Part shown: positions 8,975-16,877 of the stretch, in pieces
Position numbering within the stretch: position 1 is the first letter of the stretch
Layout: each line of letters starts with the position of its first letter
Assembly: GCA_026709225.1 (NCBI GenBank)
Contig: JAPOTJ010000033.1
Span: 1 to 37,293 of the forward strand
Reading direction: 5' to 3'
From: Gammaproteobacteria bacterium
Lineage (GTDB): Bacteria > Pseudomonadota > Gammaproteobacteria > Pseudomonadales > Azotimanducaceae
DNA length: 37,293 bases
The notes under the pieces: model-generated
Databases searched by the model: none
What the model saw: only the letters and a program-made list of their open reading frames with translations
What the model was told of the DNA's origin: nothing
Position numbers and translations under genes: made by a program

Positions 8975-9385
8975 ATGCCTAGATTAGCACCCTTTGTTCT
9001 CGTCGCTCTCTTCGCTTTGCCAGCGAGCACGGCTTTTTCGGATACCTTTTATTCGCCTGAAGAAGCTGAAGGCCGATGTGTGGCAGAGTGGCGGCAGAGT
9101 GCCGCCAAGAGTACATGCGGTGGCAATGCGGACGGAACCGGCGAGGCAACGGTTGATCAAACTGAAACCGCAGTGACAGGCTGGATGACGCTGCTTTGGT
9201 TTTTAAGAGACCATGTTTCGTTAGATTGCTCAGTCAAGGCGTATTGCCAGTACAAGCGCACTGAGCGTGCCGGCTCAACTGTACGAGAGATCGCCGAGTA
9301 CCGACTCCAAAACGCGAGCGGGTCGCCGACTGAGCTGAAAACTTTGCGCAACTGTCGCGGCTACTTGAGATTCGGTAGCTGCTAG
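8975..9385 (+). CDS. Small secreted six-cysteine protein, function unknown
   Basis: 136 aa, not recognised. It has a clear signal peptide (Arg, then a hydrophobic run to about residue 20, cleavage near AFS-DTF). The mature part of roughly 114 residues contains six cysteines (in EGRC, KSTCGG, LDCSVKAYC, RNCRGY and the C-terminal GSC). An even number in an exported protein suggests up to three disulfides. The last residue is itself a cysteine. There is a good Shine-Dalgarno (TAGGAG, about 8 nt before the ATG) and a candidate -10 box upstream. It stands alone between divergent nadE and a strong hairpin downstream, so it is probably monocistronic. It could be a periplasmic or surface protein; nothing indicates an enzyme. 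Confidence 0.75.
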   Translation: MPRLAPFVLVALFALPASTAFSDTFYSPEEAEGRCVAEWRQSAAKSTCGGNADGTGEATVDQTETAVTGWMTLLWFLRDHVSLDCSVKAYCQYKRTERAGSTVREIAEYRLQNASGSPTELKTLRNCRGYLRFGSC

Positions 9386-9396
9386 CAGGACTGTGA

Positions 9397-9427
9397 CAAG
9401 GCTCGCAGTGTGAAACTGCGAGCCTTG
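9397..9427 (+). terminator. Strong perfect hairpin after the small secreted protein gene
   Basis: A 13-bp perfect inverted repeat (9397-9409 and 9415-9427) with the 5-nt loop GTGAA begins 12 nt after the stop codon. No run of T follows on either strand, so it is not a classical intrinsic terminator. It may act as a terminator with weak release or as a 3' mRNA stabiliser. A second small hairpin, CCCCCT/AGGGGG with a 5-nt loop, lies at 9450-9466. Confidence 0.5.
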
Positions 9428-9548
9428 CCGCTCCGCTGACAAAATCTACCCCCCTGCATGAGGGGGCATGCTGCGCTCGTGCGAAGCGAAGCTGCATTCA
9501 TCAGCGTGATAGTATTCGTCGTTTACGCCACGAGAAGACGACGAAGCC

Positions 9549-10670
9549 ATGAACTTCGAGTTCGACGAAGAACATAATCTATTGCGCGATCAGGCAGCCC
9601 GCCTGCTTGCCGACAAATCTGACTTTACGGAGGTGCGCGCCGTCCTTGAGGGCGAAGCGTCCTACTCCAAATCACTCTGGGATGCGGTCGTCGAACAGGG
9701 CTGGACCGCAGTCGCCATCCCCGAAGAATATGGCGGTCTCGCGATGGACCGCCTCGCATTATGCGTGCTCGCCGAAGAACTCGGTCGCGCCGTCGCACCA
9801 ATTCCCTACTCATCCTCGGTCTACCTTGCCACCGAAGCCTTGCTGATGGCGGGCTCGCAGGCGCAAAAGGAAGCCTGGCTGCCGAAGCTTGCCGCGGGCG
9901 ACGCCATCGGCACCTTCGCGCTCGCCGAACGACACGGGCGGCAAACACCACAGCTCATTGAAACGCGCGCTGCGAGCGGCACCTTGACAGGCACCAAGCT
10001 GCCCGTGGCCGATGGCGATGTCGCGGACTTCGCGATTGTCGTGGCGGCGAGTGACAAGGGCGACGGTGCGAGCCTGTGGATCGCTGATTTGTCGGCGTCC
10101 AATGTCTCCAAGTCGCCGGTCACGACGCTCGACCCGTCAAGGTCGCATGTGCAGCTTGTGCTCGACGGCGCGCCCGCAGAACCCTTGGGCGCGGACGGCG
10201 AAGGCTGGGCGCTGACGCAAAAGCTCTTCGACCAGGCCGCTGTGCTCTTTGCTTGGGAGCAGGTGGGTGGCGCTGACAGGGCGCTCAATATGGCGCGCGA
10301 CTACGCCATGCAGCGCTATGCGTTCGGTCGCCCAATCGCAAGCTTCCAAGCGATCAAGCACAAGCTTGCGAATGCCTATGTCAAGAACACGCTGGCGCGC
10401 TCGAATTGCTATTACGGCGCGTGGGCGCTCGACACGAACGCAGCCGAGCTTGCCGTCGCGGCGGCGACCGCGCGCGTCAGCGCGACGCAAGCCTTCTACT
10501 ATGCGTCCAAGGAGAATATTCAAACGCACGGCGGTATGGGCTTTACATGGGAATTCGATTGCCAATTCCTCTATCGACGCGCGAAGCTCTTGTCGGTCAA
10601 TATCGGCAGCGAAGCCGCGTGGCAGGAAAAGCTCATCACCGCCGTTGAGCAGAGCAATTTGGCCGCCTAA
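9549..10670 (+). CDS. Acyl-CoA dehydrogenase family protein (short subunit)
   Basis: 373 aa, FAD-dependent acyl-CoA dehydrogenase fold. The N-terminal helical domain starts FEFDEEHNLLRDQA, followed by EQGWTAVAIPEEYGGL and the beta-domain region with GTFALAER. The C-terminal helical domain holds YAMQRYAFGRPIASFQAIKH and the family signature QTHGGMGFTWEFD, then RRAK. The protein ends soon after this. It lacks the C-terminal segment with the GGTxEI motif that the next gene does have, the pattern seen when two unlike acyl-CoA dehydrogenase subunits form one heteromeric enzyme, for example in steroid or lipid side-chain degradation. The gene lies 35 bp upstream of its partner on the same strand. 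The substrate is unknown. Confidence 0.92.
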   Translation: MNFEFDEEHNLLRDQAARLLADKSDFTEVRAVLEGEASYSKSLWDAVVEQGWTAVAIPEEYGGLAMDRLALCVLAEELGRAVAPIPYSSSVYLATEALLMAGSQAQKEAWLPKLAAGDAIGTFALAERHGRQTPQLIETRAASGTLTGTKLPVADGDVADFAIVVAASDKGDGASLWIADLSASNVSKSPVTTLDPSRSHVQLVLDGAPAEPLGADGEGWALTQKLFDQAAVLFAWEQVGGADRALNMARDYAMQRYAFGRPIASFQAIKHKLANAYVKNTLARSNCYYGAWALDTNAAELAVAAATARVSATQAFYYASKENIQTHGGMGFTWEFDCQFLYRRAKLLSVNIGSEAAWQEKLITAVEQSNLAA

Positions 10671-10705
10671 CGCCTCGACCAGCAAAGAAAAAAGAGAGAC
10701 ACGCA

Positions 10706-11950
10706 ATGGATTTCAACGATTCCCCAGAAGAAGCACGCTTGAGAGAAGAAGCGCGCAAGTGGATACGGGCTAATACGCCGACCGACCAGGAGCTTGCGGG
10801 CCTCGATTACATCGCGCAATCCAAGCTCTGGCAAAAACGCAAGTACGATGCTGGCTGGGCGTGCATTCGCTGGCCAGAACAGTACGGCTGCCGCGGTGGC
10901 TCGGCGATGGAGCAGGTCATATTCGGCCAAGAAGAAGGCAAGGTTGGCGAACTGTCCGGCGTCTTCGCGATCGGCCAAGGCATGGCGGGCCCGACGATGA
11001 TGGCCTACGCATCGGAAGCGCAGAAAAAGCGCTACCTGCCGCCACTCGCAAGCGGCGAGGAAATCTGGTGTCAGCTTTTTAGCGAGCCAGCGGGCGGTTC
11101 TGACTTGGCGGCCCTTCGCACGACCGCCGTGCGCGACGGCGACGACTGGGTGATCAACGGCCAGAAAATCTGGACATCAGGCGCCCACTACAGCGACTAC
11201 GGCATTCTCGTGACGCGCTCGGATCCGGACGTGCCGAAGCACAAGGGCCTGACCTATTTCTTCCTGTCGATGAAATCCCCGGGCATCGAAATCAAGCCCA
11301 TCAAGCAGATCTCGGGCGATTCCAACTTCAACGAAGTCTATTTCAACAATGTGCGCATCCCGGACTCGCAGCGCCTCGGCGAAGTCGGTCAAGGCTGGCA
11401 GGTGTCCATCACCACGCTGATGAATGAGCGCATGTCAATCGGCGCCGGCGGCAGCGGCGCGAATTTCAAGCGCGTCTTCGACCTCGCGCAGAGCACCTAT
11501 ATCAACGACCGCCCAGCGATTGAAGATAGCGCGGTGCGTGCCAAGCTCGCTGACTGGTATTGCCAGGAATCCGGCCTCAAGTACACGAGTTTTCGCACCA
11601 TGAGCGCGCTCTCAAGAGGCGCAACGCCCGGTCCGGAGAGTTCCATCGGCAAGCTCGTCGGTGCGCCGAAGGCGCAGGAGATGGCTAATTTCGCCATGGA
11701 TCTGATGGACATGACCGGCGCTATTCGCGACCCGGAACTGACCGAGCAGGAGGCGCTCTTCCAAGAGGTGTACATGGCGATTCCCGGCCTTCGCATCGCG
11801 GGCGGCACCGACGAGATCATGGCCAATATCATCGCCGAGCGCGTCCTCGGCATGCCGCAGGATATTCGCGTGGACAAGGGCGTCGCGTTCAAGGATGTGC
11901 CGACATCGGCCTCGTCGGACGGTCGCGAGCCAGCGCGGGTCTGTGCCTGA
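10706..11950 (+). CDS. Acyl-CoA dehydrogenase family protein (long subunit)
   Basis: 414 aa. It has the full FAD-binding middle domain (WCQLFSEPAGGSDLAALRT, GQKIWTSGAHYSDYGIL) and the C-terminal signature GGTDEIMANIIAERVLGMP. Together with the preceding short protein it probably forms a heteromeric dehydrogenase that oxidises a CoA-linked acid to its 2,3-enoyl form. An AGAGAG Shine-Dalgarno lies before the ATG, and the two genes are 35 bp apart. The C-terminus is odd. The 12-residue segment VAFKDVPTSASS is encoded once inside the gene and again, in the same frame, immediately behind the stop codon, where it ends in its own TGA (11990-11992). The present stop at 11948-11950 may therefore be a recent shift of the original end. 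Confidence 0.93.
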   Translation: MDFNDSPEEARLREEARKWIRANTPTDQELAGLDYIAQSKLWQKRKYDAGWACIRWPEQYGCRGGSAMEQVIFGQEEGKVGELSGVFAIGQGMAGPTMMAYASEAQKKRYLPPLASGEEIWCQLFSEPAGGSDLAALRTTAVRDGDDWVINGQKIWTSGAHYSDYGILVTRSDPDVPKHKGLTYFFLSMKSPGIEIKPIKQISGDSNFNEVYFNNVRIPDSQRLGEVGQGWQVSITTLMNERMSIGAGGSGANFKRVFDLAQSTYINDRPAIEDSAVRAKLADWYCQESGLKYTSFRTMSALSRGATPGPESSIGKLVGAPKAQEMANFAMDLMDMTGAIRDPELTEQEALFQEVYMAIPGLRIAGGTDEIMANIIAERVLGMPQDIRVDKGVAFKDVPTSASSDGREPARVCA

Positions 11951-11989
11951 GATGTCGCGTTCAAGGATGTGCCGACATCGGCCTCGTCG
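11882..11989 (+). repeat. 36-bp direct repeat with 72-bp spacing across the dehydrogenase stop codon
   Basis: Copies at 11882-11917 and 11954-11989 are identical over 36 bases. Their starts are 72 bp apart, a multiple of three, so both copies are read in the dehydrogenase frame. The stop codon of the gene lies between them. The arrangement looks like a short tandem duplication or insertion near the 3' end of the gene. Confidence 0.9.
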
Positions 11990-12260
11990 TGATGGGCATC
12001 AGATAAGACCTTCCCTGGGAGCCTGCGCCGTAGGAAGTTGCGTAAGCGAAAATGGCGCTCGCTACCGGCGAACTTCGAGACGCCGACGACGCATGTCCAT
12101 GTCCATGTCCACAATCATCCTCCAATGGTCGCGGCTTCACCTCCTGTTCACCCTCATGTAGCGTTGGACAACTCTCACGTGAACGGAGAATGGAAAATGT
12201 TGCTAAGATGCGTTGTTTATCTGATGCAGCCGCGCCGAATGCGGCATCATAACGACCATC
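11990..12260. other. Non-coding gap before rpmI with an IS-end-like motif
   Basis: No convincing gene. At 12006-12014 lies AGACCTTCC, the reverse complement of the GGAAGGTCT end of the element at 17364-17616. A triple ATGTCC hexamer repeat occurs at about 12089-12106. Closer to rpmI there is a weak TTGGAC (12164-12169) and a TGC-TAAGAT extended -10-like sequence (12201-12209), followed by a GCCGC/GCGGC hairpin just before the rpmI start. This could be the promoter and an L20-type regulatory leader, but I cannot show it. Confidence 0.4.
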
Positions 12261-12461
12261 ATGCCACGCCAAAAGACACATAGCGGCGCCGCCAAGCGCT
12301 TTCGCCGCACTTCAAACGGCTTCAAGCACCGCGGAGGCCATCGTAATCATAATCTTTCAAAGCGCAGCACACGGCAAAAGCGTCAGTGCCGAGGCTTGAA
12401 ACCACTTGCTTCGGGCGATGAAGTCCTCGTCCGCCAACTCTTGCCCGGCAAGGCGCGCTGA
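12261..12461 (+). CDS. rpmI: 50S ribosomal protein L35
   Basis: 66 aa, the standard length for bL35. The sequence has the family N-terminus MPRQKTHSGAAKRFRRT and the core GFKHRGGHRNHNLSKRSTR, with a very basic composition. It is a structural protein of the large ribosomal subunit. rplT follows after 42 bp, the usual arrangement. Unusually, infC (initiation factor IF3), which normally precedes rpmI, is not here; an acyl-CoA dehydrogenase gene is upstream instead. Regulation by L20 binding to the mRNA is known in E. coli and is possible here. No strong Shine-Dalgarno is seen. Confidence 0.97.
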   Translation: MPRQKTHSGAAKRFRRTSNGFKHRGGHRNHNLSKRSTRQKRQCRGLKPLASGDEVLVRQLLPGKAR

Positions 12462-12503
12462 GTTGAACATAGACAAGAAACACGACAAGAGAGACGTATC
12501 GTC

Positions 12504-12863
12504 ATGCCACGAGTGAAACGCGGTGTCACGCGACACAAGCGACATAAGCGCATCCTTGATCAAGCCAAGGGCTATCGCGGCGCTCGCAGCCGCAGTTTTC
12601 GTGTCGCCAAGCAGGCAGTGATCAAAGCTGGCCAGTACGCCTATCGCGACCGCCGCCAAAAGAAGCGCCAATTCAGAGCCTTGTGGATTGCGCGTATTAA
12701 TGCCGCCGCGCGTCAGCACGGTCTGTCCTACAGTCAGTTCATACACGGATTGACCAGTGCGGATGTAGGACTTGATCGCAAGATCCTTGCTGAGCTCGCA
12801 GTGCACGAGCAGGAGGCGTTCGCCGAGCTGGCGGCCAAGGCAAAAGCTGCCTTGGCCTCTTAG
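12504..12863 (+). CDS. rplT: 50S ribosomal protein L20
   Basis: 119 aa, normal for bL20, which is needed early in 50S assembly and represses its own operon in studied bacteria. Diagnostic segments are [26 protein letters not shown] split over the basic N-terminal tail, then [20 protein letters not shown] and the C-terminal domain starting [18 protein letters not shown]. It lies between rpmI and pheS as in most gammaproteobacteria. An AAGAGAG sequence precedes the ATG. Confidence 0.98.
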   Translation: MPRVKRGVTRHKRHKRILDQAKGYRGARSRSFRVAKQAVIKAGQYAYRDRRQKKRQFRALWIARINAAARQHGLSYSQFIHGLTSADVGLDRKILAELAVHEQEAFAELAAKAKAALAS

Positions 12864-12898
12864 AAGATTACGCCGTAGGATTCGCGGCTGGCACGGCT

Positions 12899-13006
12899 AT
12901 GCTCAGCGCCCCTTGCTCGCGAACTGAGATAGCTTCGCTTCACTCACCGCACCCGAGGGACCGTCGGATGTGCGAAGGCACTGTCCGAGTGCGGTGCGCC
13001 CGATGA
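12899..13006 (+). CDS. Possible 35-aa leader ORF overlapping the pheS start
   Basis: An ATG at 12899 opens a 35-codon frame that ends in TGA at 13004-13006, so that stop and pheS start overlap as ATGA. This would couple translation to pheS, which has no visible Shine-Dalgarno of its own. The peptide has no Phe codons, so it is not an E. coli-like pheST attenuator peptide. There is no clear Shine-Dalgarno before the ORF either, and it may be chance. Confidence 0.25.
   Translation: MLSAPCSRTEIASLHSPHPRDRRMCEGTVRVRCAR
12945..12996 (+). promoter_or_regulatory. Inverted repeat in the pheS leader
   Basis: CACCGCAC at 12945-12952 can pair with GTGCGGTG at 12989-12996, just before the pheS ATG at 13003. 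The paired form would close the initiation region. No T-run follows, so this would act on translation rather than as a terminator. Function is inferred only. Confidence 0.3.
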
Positions 13007-14040
13007 CCCTGCCAGTCTCCGAAATCGAAGCCTGCGCACTTGAAGATGTCGACAAGGCTGACACGCCATCGAATTTGCAACTGGTTCGCGCAAAGTACCT
13101 TGGACGAAAGGGCTTGCTGACCGTGCGCCGGCGCGCCCTCAAGTCCCTGCCCGTTGCGTCCCGCGCCGCCCTCGGTCGCGAAATCAACGACTGTGCGAAC
13201 AAGATATCGCAGGTGATCGAGTCACGCATGGCAGTGCTGAAGCAGCGTGCTATCGATGACGCGCTGCGCCGCGAAGCGCTTGATGTGTCCCTACCAGGTC
13301 GACGCCAATCTAACGGCAGTCTGCACCCGTTGACGCAAGTCATGCATCGAATTGAGGACATCTTTGTCGGCGCAGGATTCGATGTCGTGGAAGGCCCTGA
13401 GATCGAGACCGACTACTACAACTTCACCGCGCTCAATATCCCTCCCGACCATCCTGCTCGCGCCATGCACGACACCTTCTATCTCGACGATGGCGGCAAG
13501 GCCGAGCTGGTGTTGCGCACTCATACATCGCCAGCGCAGATTCGCACCATGGAAGCCCGCAACCCCCCGCTTCGCGTCATCAGTCCAGGGCGCGTCTACC
13601 GCCGCGATTCGGACATGACGCACAGCCCCATGTTTCATCAGGTCGAAGGCCTTGCCATTGACCGTGATCTTGGCCTTGCGCACTTGAAGGGCGTGATTGG
13701 TGACTTTCTCAATCGATTCTTCGAAAAGCGCCTCGCGGTGCGTTTCCGACCCTCTTACTTTCCATTCACCGAGCCTTCCGCCGAGGTTGATGTGCAGTGC
13801 GTACACTGCGGGGGTGAAGGCTGTCGATCCTGCAAATACACGGGCTGGCTTGAGGTCATGGGCTGCGGTGTCGTCAATCCGCGCGTGCTGCGCATGGGCG
13901 GTGTGGATCCTGACGCATGGTCGGGCTATGCCTTCGGTTTCGGCGTGGATCGACTCGCCATGCTCTACTTTGGCGTGGCCGACTTGAGGCAGTTCTACGC
14001 GGGCGAGCTCGACTTTCTCGCGCAGTTCGACCGGCTCTAG
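13003..14040 (+). CDS. pheS: Phenylalanyl-tRNA synthetase alpha subunit
   Basis: 345 aa, class II synthetase catalytic subunit that charges tRNA-Phe as an alpha2-beta2 enzyme. The N-terminal coiled-coil part includes LVRAKYLGRKG. The catalytic core shows PSAE-preceding FTEP, motif 2 region RVYRRDSDMTHSPMFHQVEG and motif 3 GFGVDRLAMLYFGVADLR. A four-cysteine insert (CVHCGGEGCRSCKYTGW) before the GCGVVNPRVLRMGGVDP block resembles a zinc-knuckle variant present in some bacterial PheS proteins and absent from E. coli PheS. The ATG at 13003 fits the family N-terminus better than an upstream GTG at 12970. pheT follows after 21 bp. Confidence 0.97.
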   Translation: MTLPVSEIEACALEDVDKADTPSNLQLVRAKYLGRKGLLTVRRRALKSLPVASRAALGREINDCANKISQVIESRMAVLKQRAIDDALRREALDVSLPGRRQSNGSLHPLTQVMHRIEDIFVGAGFDVVEGPEIETDYYNFTALNIPPDHPARAMHDTFYLDDGGKAELVLRTHTSPAQIRTMEARNPPLRVISPGRVYRRDSDMTHSPMFHQVEGLAIDRDLGLAHLKGVIGDFLNRFFEKRLAVRFRPSYFPFTEPSAEVDVQCVHCGGEGCRSCKYTGWLEVMGCGVVNPRVLRMGGVDPDAWSGYAFGFGVDRLAMLYFGVADLRQFYAGELDFLAQFDRL

Positions 14041-14061
14041 CCGCACAGGAAGACGATCACC

Positions 14062-16479
14062 ATGAAATTCAGTGAATCATGGTTGCGCAGCTTTATCGAG
14101 CCTGAGCCAGCGCTTAGTAGCGAGCAGCTTGGCGAACGCCTGACCATGCTCGGTCTTGAAGTAGATGCGATCGAGCCGGCGGGCAGCTTGCATGAGCGTA
14201 TTGTCGTGGCGGAAGTGCAGTCGGTTACGCCACTTAGCGAGCGTGCGCCGGCCAATGTGTGTGCCGTGTCGGTAGGCGCTGGCAGTCCGCTACTCGATGT
14301 CGTCTGCACCGCGCCGAACCTGAAGGCTGGCATGAAAACAGCACTCGCGCAAGTCGGTGCCGAAGTTGCTGGCCGCCGCATCGAAGCGCGCAAGGTGCAC
14401 GGCGTGGTTTCGCAGGGCATGCTGGCGAGTGAGGCCGAGATCGGTTTGGGTGATGATGCCGGAGAGATCATCGAGCTCGATGCCTTGAGCGCGCCGGGCG
14501 CACGCATATCCGAGGTGCTTGGTATTGATAATGATGCCTGTATCAGCCTTGACGTGACACCGGACCGAGGAGATTGCTTCGGCGTGCTCGGTGTGGCCCG
14601 CGACCTCGCCGCATCGCTTGGCGCAAACCTCAAGCTGCCCGAGGTGGAACTACCAAGCGAAACGATCACGACGCGCATTGCAGTACAGCTTGAGGCATCG
14701 CAGGCATGCGCGCGCTTTCTATCGGCGGTCTGCGCGGATATCGATCACCGAGCACGATCACCCATGTGGCTGCGCGAGCGCTTACGAAGATCGGGGCTAC
14801 GCTGCATTCACCCGGCGGTGGACATCACCAACTACGTCATGCTTGAGCTTGGCCGTCCCTTGCATGCGTTTGATCGCGCTAAGGTTGAAGGTGGCCTCAT
14901 CGTGCGTTACGGTCGCACCGAAGAACAGCTCACGCTCATTGACGGCAAGCAAGTGGCGCTTGATCACGATGCGCTCGCGGTGTGCGACTCGCGCCGGCCG
15001 CTGTCGCTTGCGGGCATCATGGGTGACGCGGCATCCGGCGTGACTGCCGAGACGCGCGACGTGGTATTCGAGTGCGCTTGGTTCAATCCGCGTGTGATCG
15101 CTCGCACGGCGCGTCGATTGGGGATTCAATCGGATTCATCAATACGCTTTGAACGCGGCGTTGATCCCGGATTGATGGCGTTCGGAATGAGCCGCGCGCG
15201 TGCGCTCATCGCCGCAGTGTGCAAGGCGCGCCTCGGCCCGGTGACGGAAGCCACGTCCGCCGAGCACCTGCCACGCAAGGTCTCGCATCGACTGCGAGCA
15301 TCGCAGGTGACAAGATTGATCGGCCAAAAGATTGCGCCGTCTTTCGTGGAAGAGGGGTTGCGTCGTCTTGGCTTCGGGGTGTCCGCACCATCTATGCCAT
15401 CGACATTGAACGATGCTAGCTGGCAAATTGAAGTTCCATCGCACCGCTTTGATATTGAAGGTGAAGCTGATCTTGTCGAAGAAGTCGCTCGCTTGCACGG
15501 GTTCGAGGCAATTCCGGAAATGCCTTGCGATGGGCTGCGCCGCCCGTCACGGCATGTCACGAGCGTCCGGCGCCTGAGCGAGTTCGTGGCTGCGCTCGGT
15601 TACCGCGAGGTGATGAGCTATAGCTTTCTGCCTGCGGACAGCATCGGCATGGGAAACGAGTCGGACGCGCACTTGACCCTGCAAAACCCCATGTCAAGCG
15701 ATCAGGCTGTGATGCGGCGGAGCTTGCTGCCGGGGCTGCTGCGCGTCCTCGCCGGCAATTTGGCGCGGCATCATGCGCGCGTGCGCGTCTTTGAACTCGG
15801 CCGTGTGTTTTTGGAGAAGCATGCCGATGTCAACGCGCAGCCGCTGCGACTTGCCGCTTTGCATTGTGGTGATCAATGGCCGGAGTCCTGGGGGCAGGCA
15901 CGGCGCACTGTGGATTTCTTCGACATCAAAGGCGATGTGGAGCGTGTGCTTGCGCTCAATGGATGGGACGGGCACTCGATTGACTGGCAACCGAGCCTTG
16001 ATCCCCGGTGTCATCCTGGGCGGAGCGCTTCGCTCTGCCTCAATGGCGAGCATATGGGGATCGTGGCCGAGCTACACCCCCATCTGTTGCGTCAAGCCGA
16101 CATTGGTCTGCCAGTGTGCTTCTTTGAAGTCAATGTCGATGTCCTTGCGCGCAGGTGCGTTGCGACATTCGAAGCGCCGTCAAAGTTCCCGCAGGTACGG
16201 CGCGACATTGCGCTACTCGTCAATCGAGATCTGCCAGTCTGCAAGCTGCTTGACATCGCTCGCCAAGCGGGCGAGGCGCTTGTGTGCGAGGTCGACGTAT
16301 TTGATGTCTACCAAGGCGAAGGCGTTGATGCGCATGACAAAAGTGTTGCAATTCGATTAACATTTCAATCGCCTGAGCGAACCTTGCGAGACGAGGAAGT
16401 GTCATTGCACATGGAACGAATACTGGCGGCACTCAAGGACTCGTGCCGCGCTCGCCTGCGCGGCACGTCACACCGATAG
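14062..16479 (+). CDS. pheT: Phenylalanyl-tRNA synthetase beta subunit
   Basis: 805 aa, close to the usual 790-800. It starts MKFSESWLRSFIEP. The EMAP-like tRNA-binding OB domain (about residues 40-150) contains DVVCTAPNLKAGMKTALA. The B3/B4 editing domain follows (about 210-390, with HPAVDITNYVMLELGRPLHAFD), then the B5 domain and the degenerate synthetase-like domain, ending with the ferredoxin-fold anticodon-binding domain (KFPQVRRDIALLV to the end). An AGGAAGACG Shine-Dalgarno lies before the ATG. The gene is immediately followed by ihfA. A 9-bp perfect hairpin with 8-nt loop (16442-16467) lies in its last codons and could modulate readthrough into ihfA. Confidence 0.97.
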   Translation: MKFSESWLRSFIEPEPALSSEQLGERLTMLGLEVDAIEPAGSLHERIVVAEVQSVTPLSERAPANVCAVSVGAGSPLLDVVCTAPNLKAGMKTALAQVGAEVAGRRIEARKVHGVVSQGMLASEAEIGLGDDAGEIIELDALSAPGARISEVLGIDNDACISLDVTPDRGDCFGVLGVARDLAASLGANLKLPEVELPSETITTRIAVQLEASQACARFLSAVCADIDHRARSPMWLRERLRRSGLRCIHPAVDITNYVMLELGRPLHAFDRAKVEGGLIVRYGRTEEQLTLIDGKQVALDHDALAVCDSRRPLSLAGIMGDAASGVTAETRDVVFECAWFNPRVIARTARRLGIQSDSSIRFERGVDPGLMAFGMSRARALIAAVCKARLGPVTEATSAEHLPRKVSHRLRASQVTRLIGQKIAPSFVEEGLRRLGFGVSAPSMPSTLNDASWQIEVPSHRFDIEGEADLVEEVARLHGFEAIPEMPCDGLRRPSRHVTSVRRLSEFVAALGYREVMSYSFLPADSIGMGNESDAHLTLQNPMSSDQAVMRRSLLPGLLRVLAGNLARHHARVRVFELGRVFLEKHADVNAQPLRLAALHCGDQWPESWGQARRTVDFFDIKGDVERVLALNGWDGHSIDWQPSLDPRCHPGRSASLCLNGEHMGIVAELHPHLLRQADIGLPVCFFEVNVDVLARRCVATFEAPSKFPQVRRDIALLVNRDLPVCKLLDIARQAGEALVCEVDVFDVYQGEGVDAHDKSVAIRLTFQSPERTLRDEEVSLHMERILAALKDSCRARLRGTSHR

Positions 16480-16518
16480 GTGCGCTCAGATACAATTGAT
16501 GTACCCGGGGATGAGACA

Positions 16519-16830
16519 GTGAACGAAGACGCGACGCTGACGAAAGCAGAAATGGTGAATCGCTTGCACACGGATCTCGGATTCAGCAAGCTTGAGGCGA
16601 AGAATTTGACTGAGAGCTTCTTCGAAGAGATCAGCAAAACGCTTGAAAACGGCGAGGAGGTCAAAATCTCAGGATTTGGCAACTTCGTGCTATGGAACAA
16701 GCGTGCGCGCCTCGGACGCAATCCGAAGACAGGGGTGCCCACGACGATTACCGCACGTCAAGTGGTGACGTTCAAAGCGGGCAAGAAGCTCAGGAACCGA
16801 GTTCGCCGAGGGCACAGTGATTCCGCATGA
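16519..16830 (+). CDS. ihfA: Integration host factor alpha subunit
   Basis: 103 aa from the GTG at 16519, matching the family length. IHF is a DNA-bending heterodimer that shapes promoters, replication origins and recombination sites. The sequence follows E. coli IhfA closely: LTKAEM at the start, [20 protein letters not shown], the beta-arm GRNPKTG and [14 protein letters not shown]. The frame is open back to a GTG touching the pheT stop (16480), which would add 13 residues with no family counterpart. A GGGGATGAG sequence stands about 6 nt before the chosen GTG. Position directly behind pheT is the gammaproteobacterial norm. Confidence 0.95.
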   Translation: MNEDATLTKAEMVNRLHTDLGFSKLEAKNLTESFFEEISKTLENGEEVKISGFGNFVLWNKRARLGRNPKTGVPTTITARQVVTFKAGKKLRNRVRRGHSDSA

Positions 16831-16877
16831 CCGCGTCCATATGTGTCGTCAAGACGACTGACTGGCGATCATAAGCG

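Noticed and set aside
11497-12114. 205-codon minus-strand frame covering the dehydrogenase end and the gap before rpmI
   Set aside because: Mostly antisense coding; its repeated peptide only mirrors the 36-bp direct repeat and the ATGTCC repeats.
16491-16496. TACAAT as an ihfA promoter
   Set aside because: No acceptable -35 hexamer at 16-18 bp, and it would leave a very short leader; not enough support.
16480-16518. Longer IhfA from the GTG touching the pheT stop
   Set aside because: The extra 13 residues have no counterpart in the family, and the GTG at 16519 has a better upstream purine-rich sequence.
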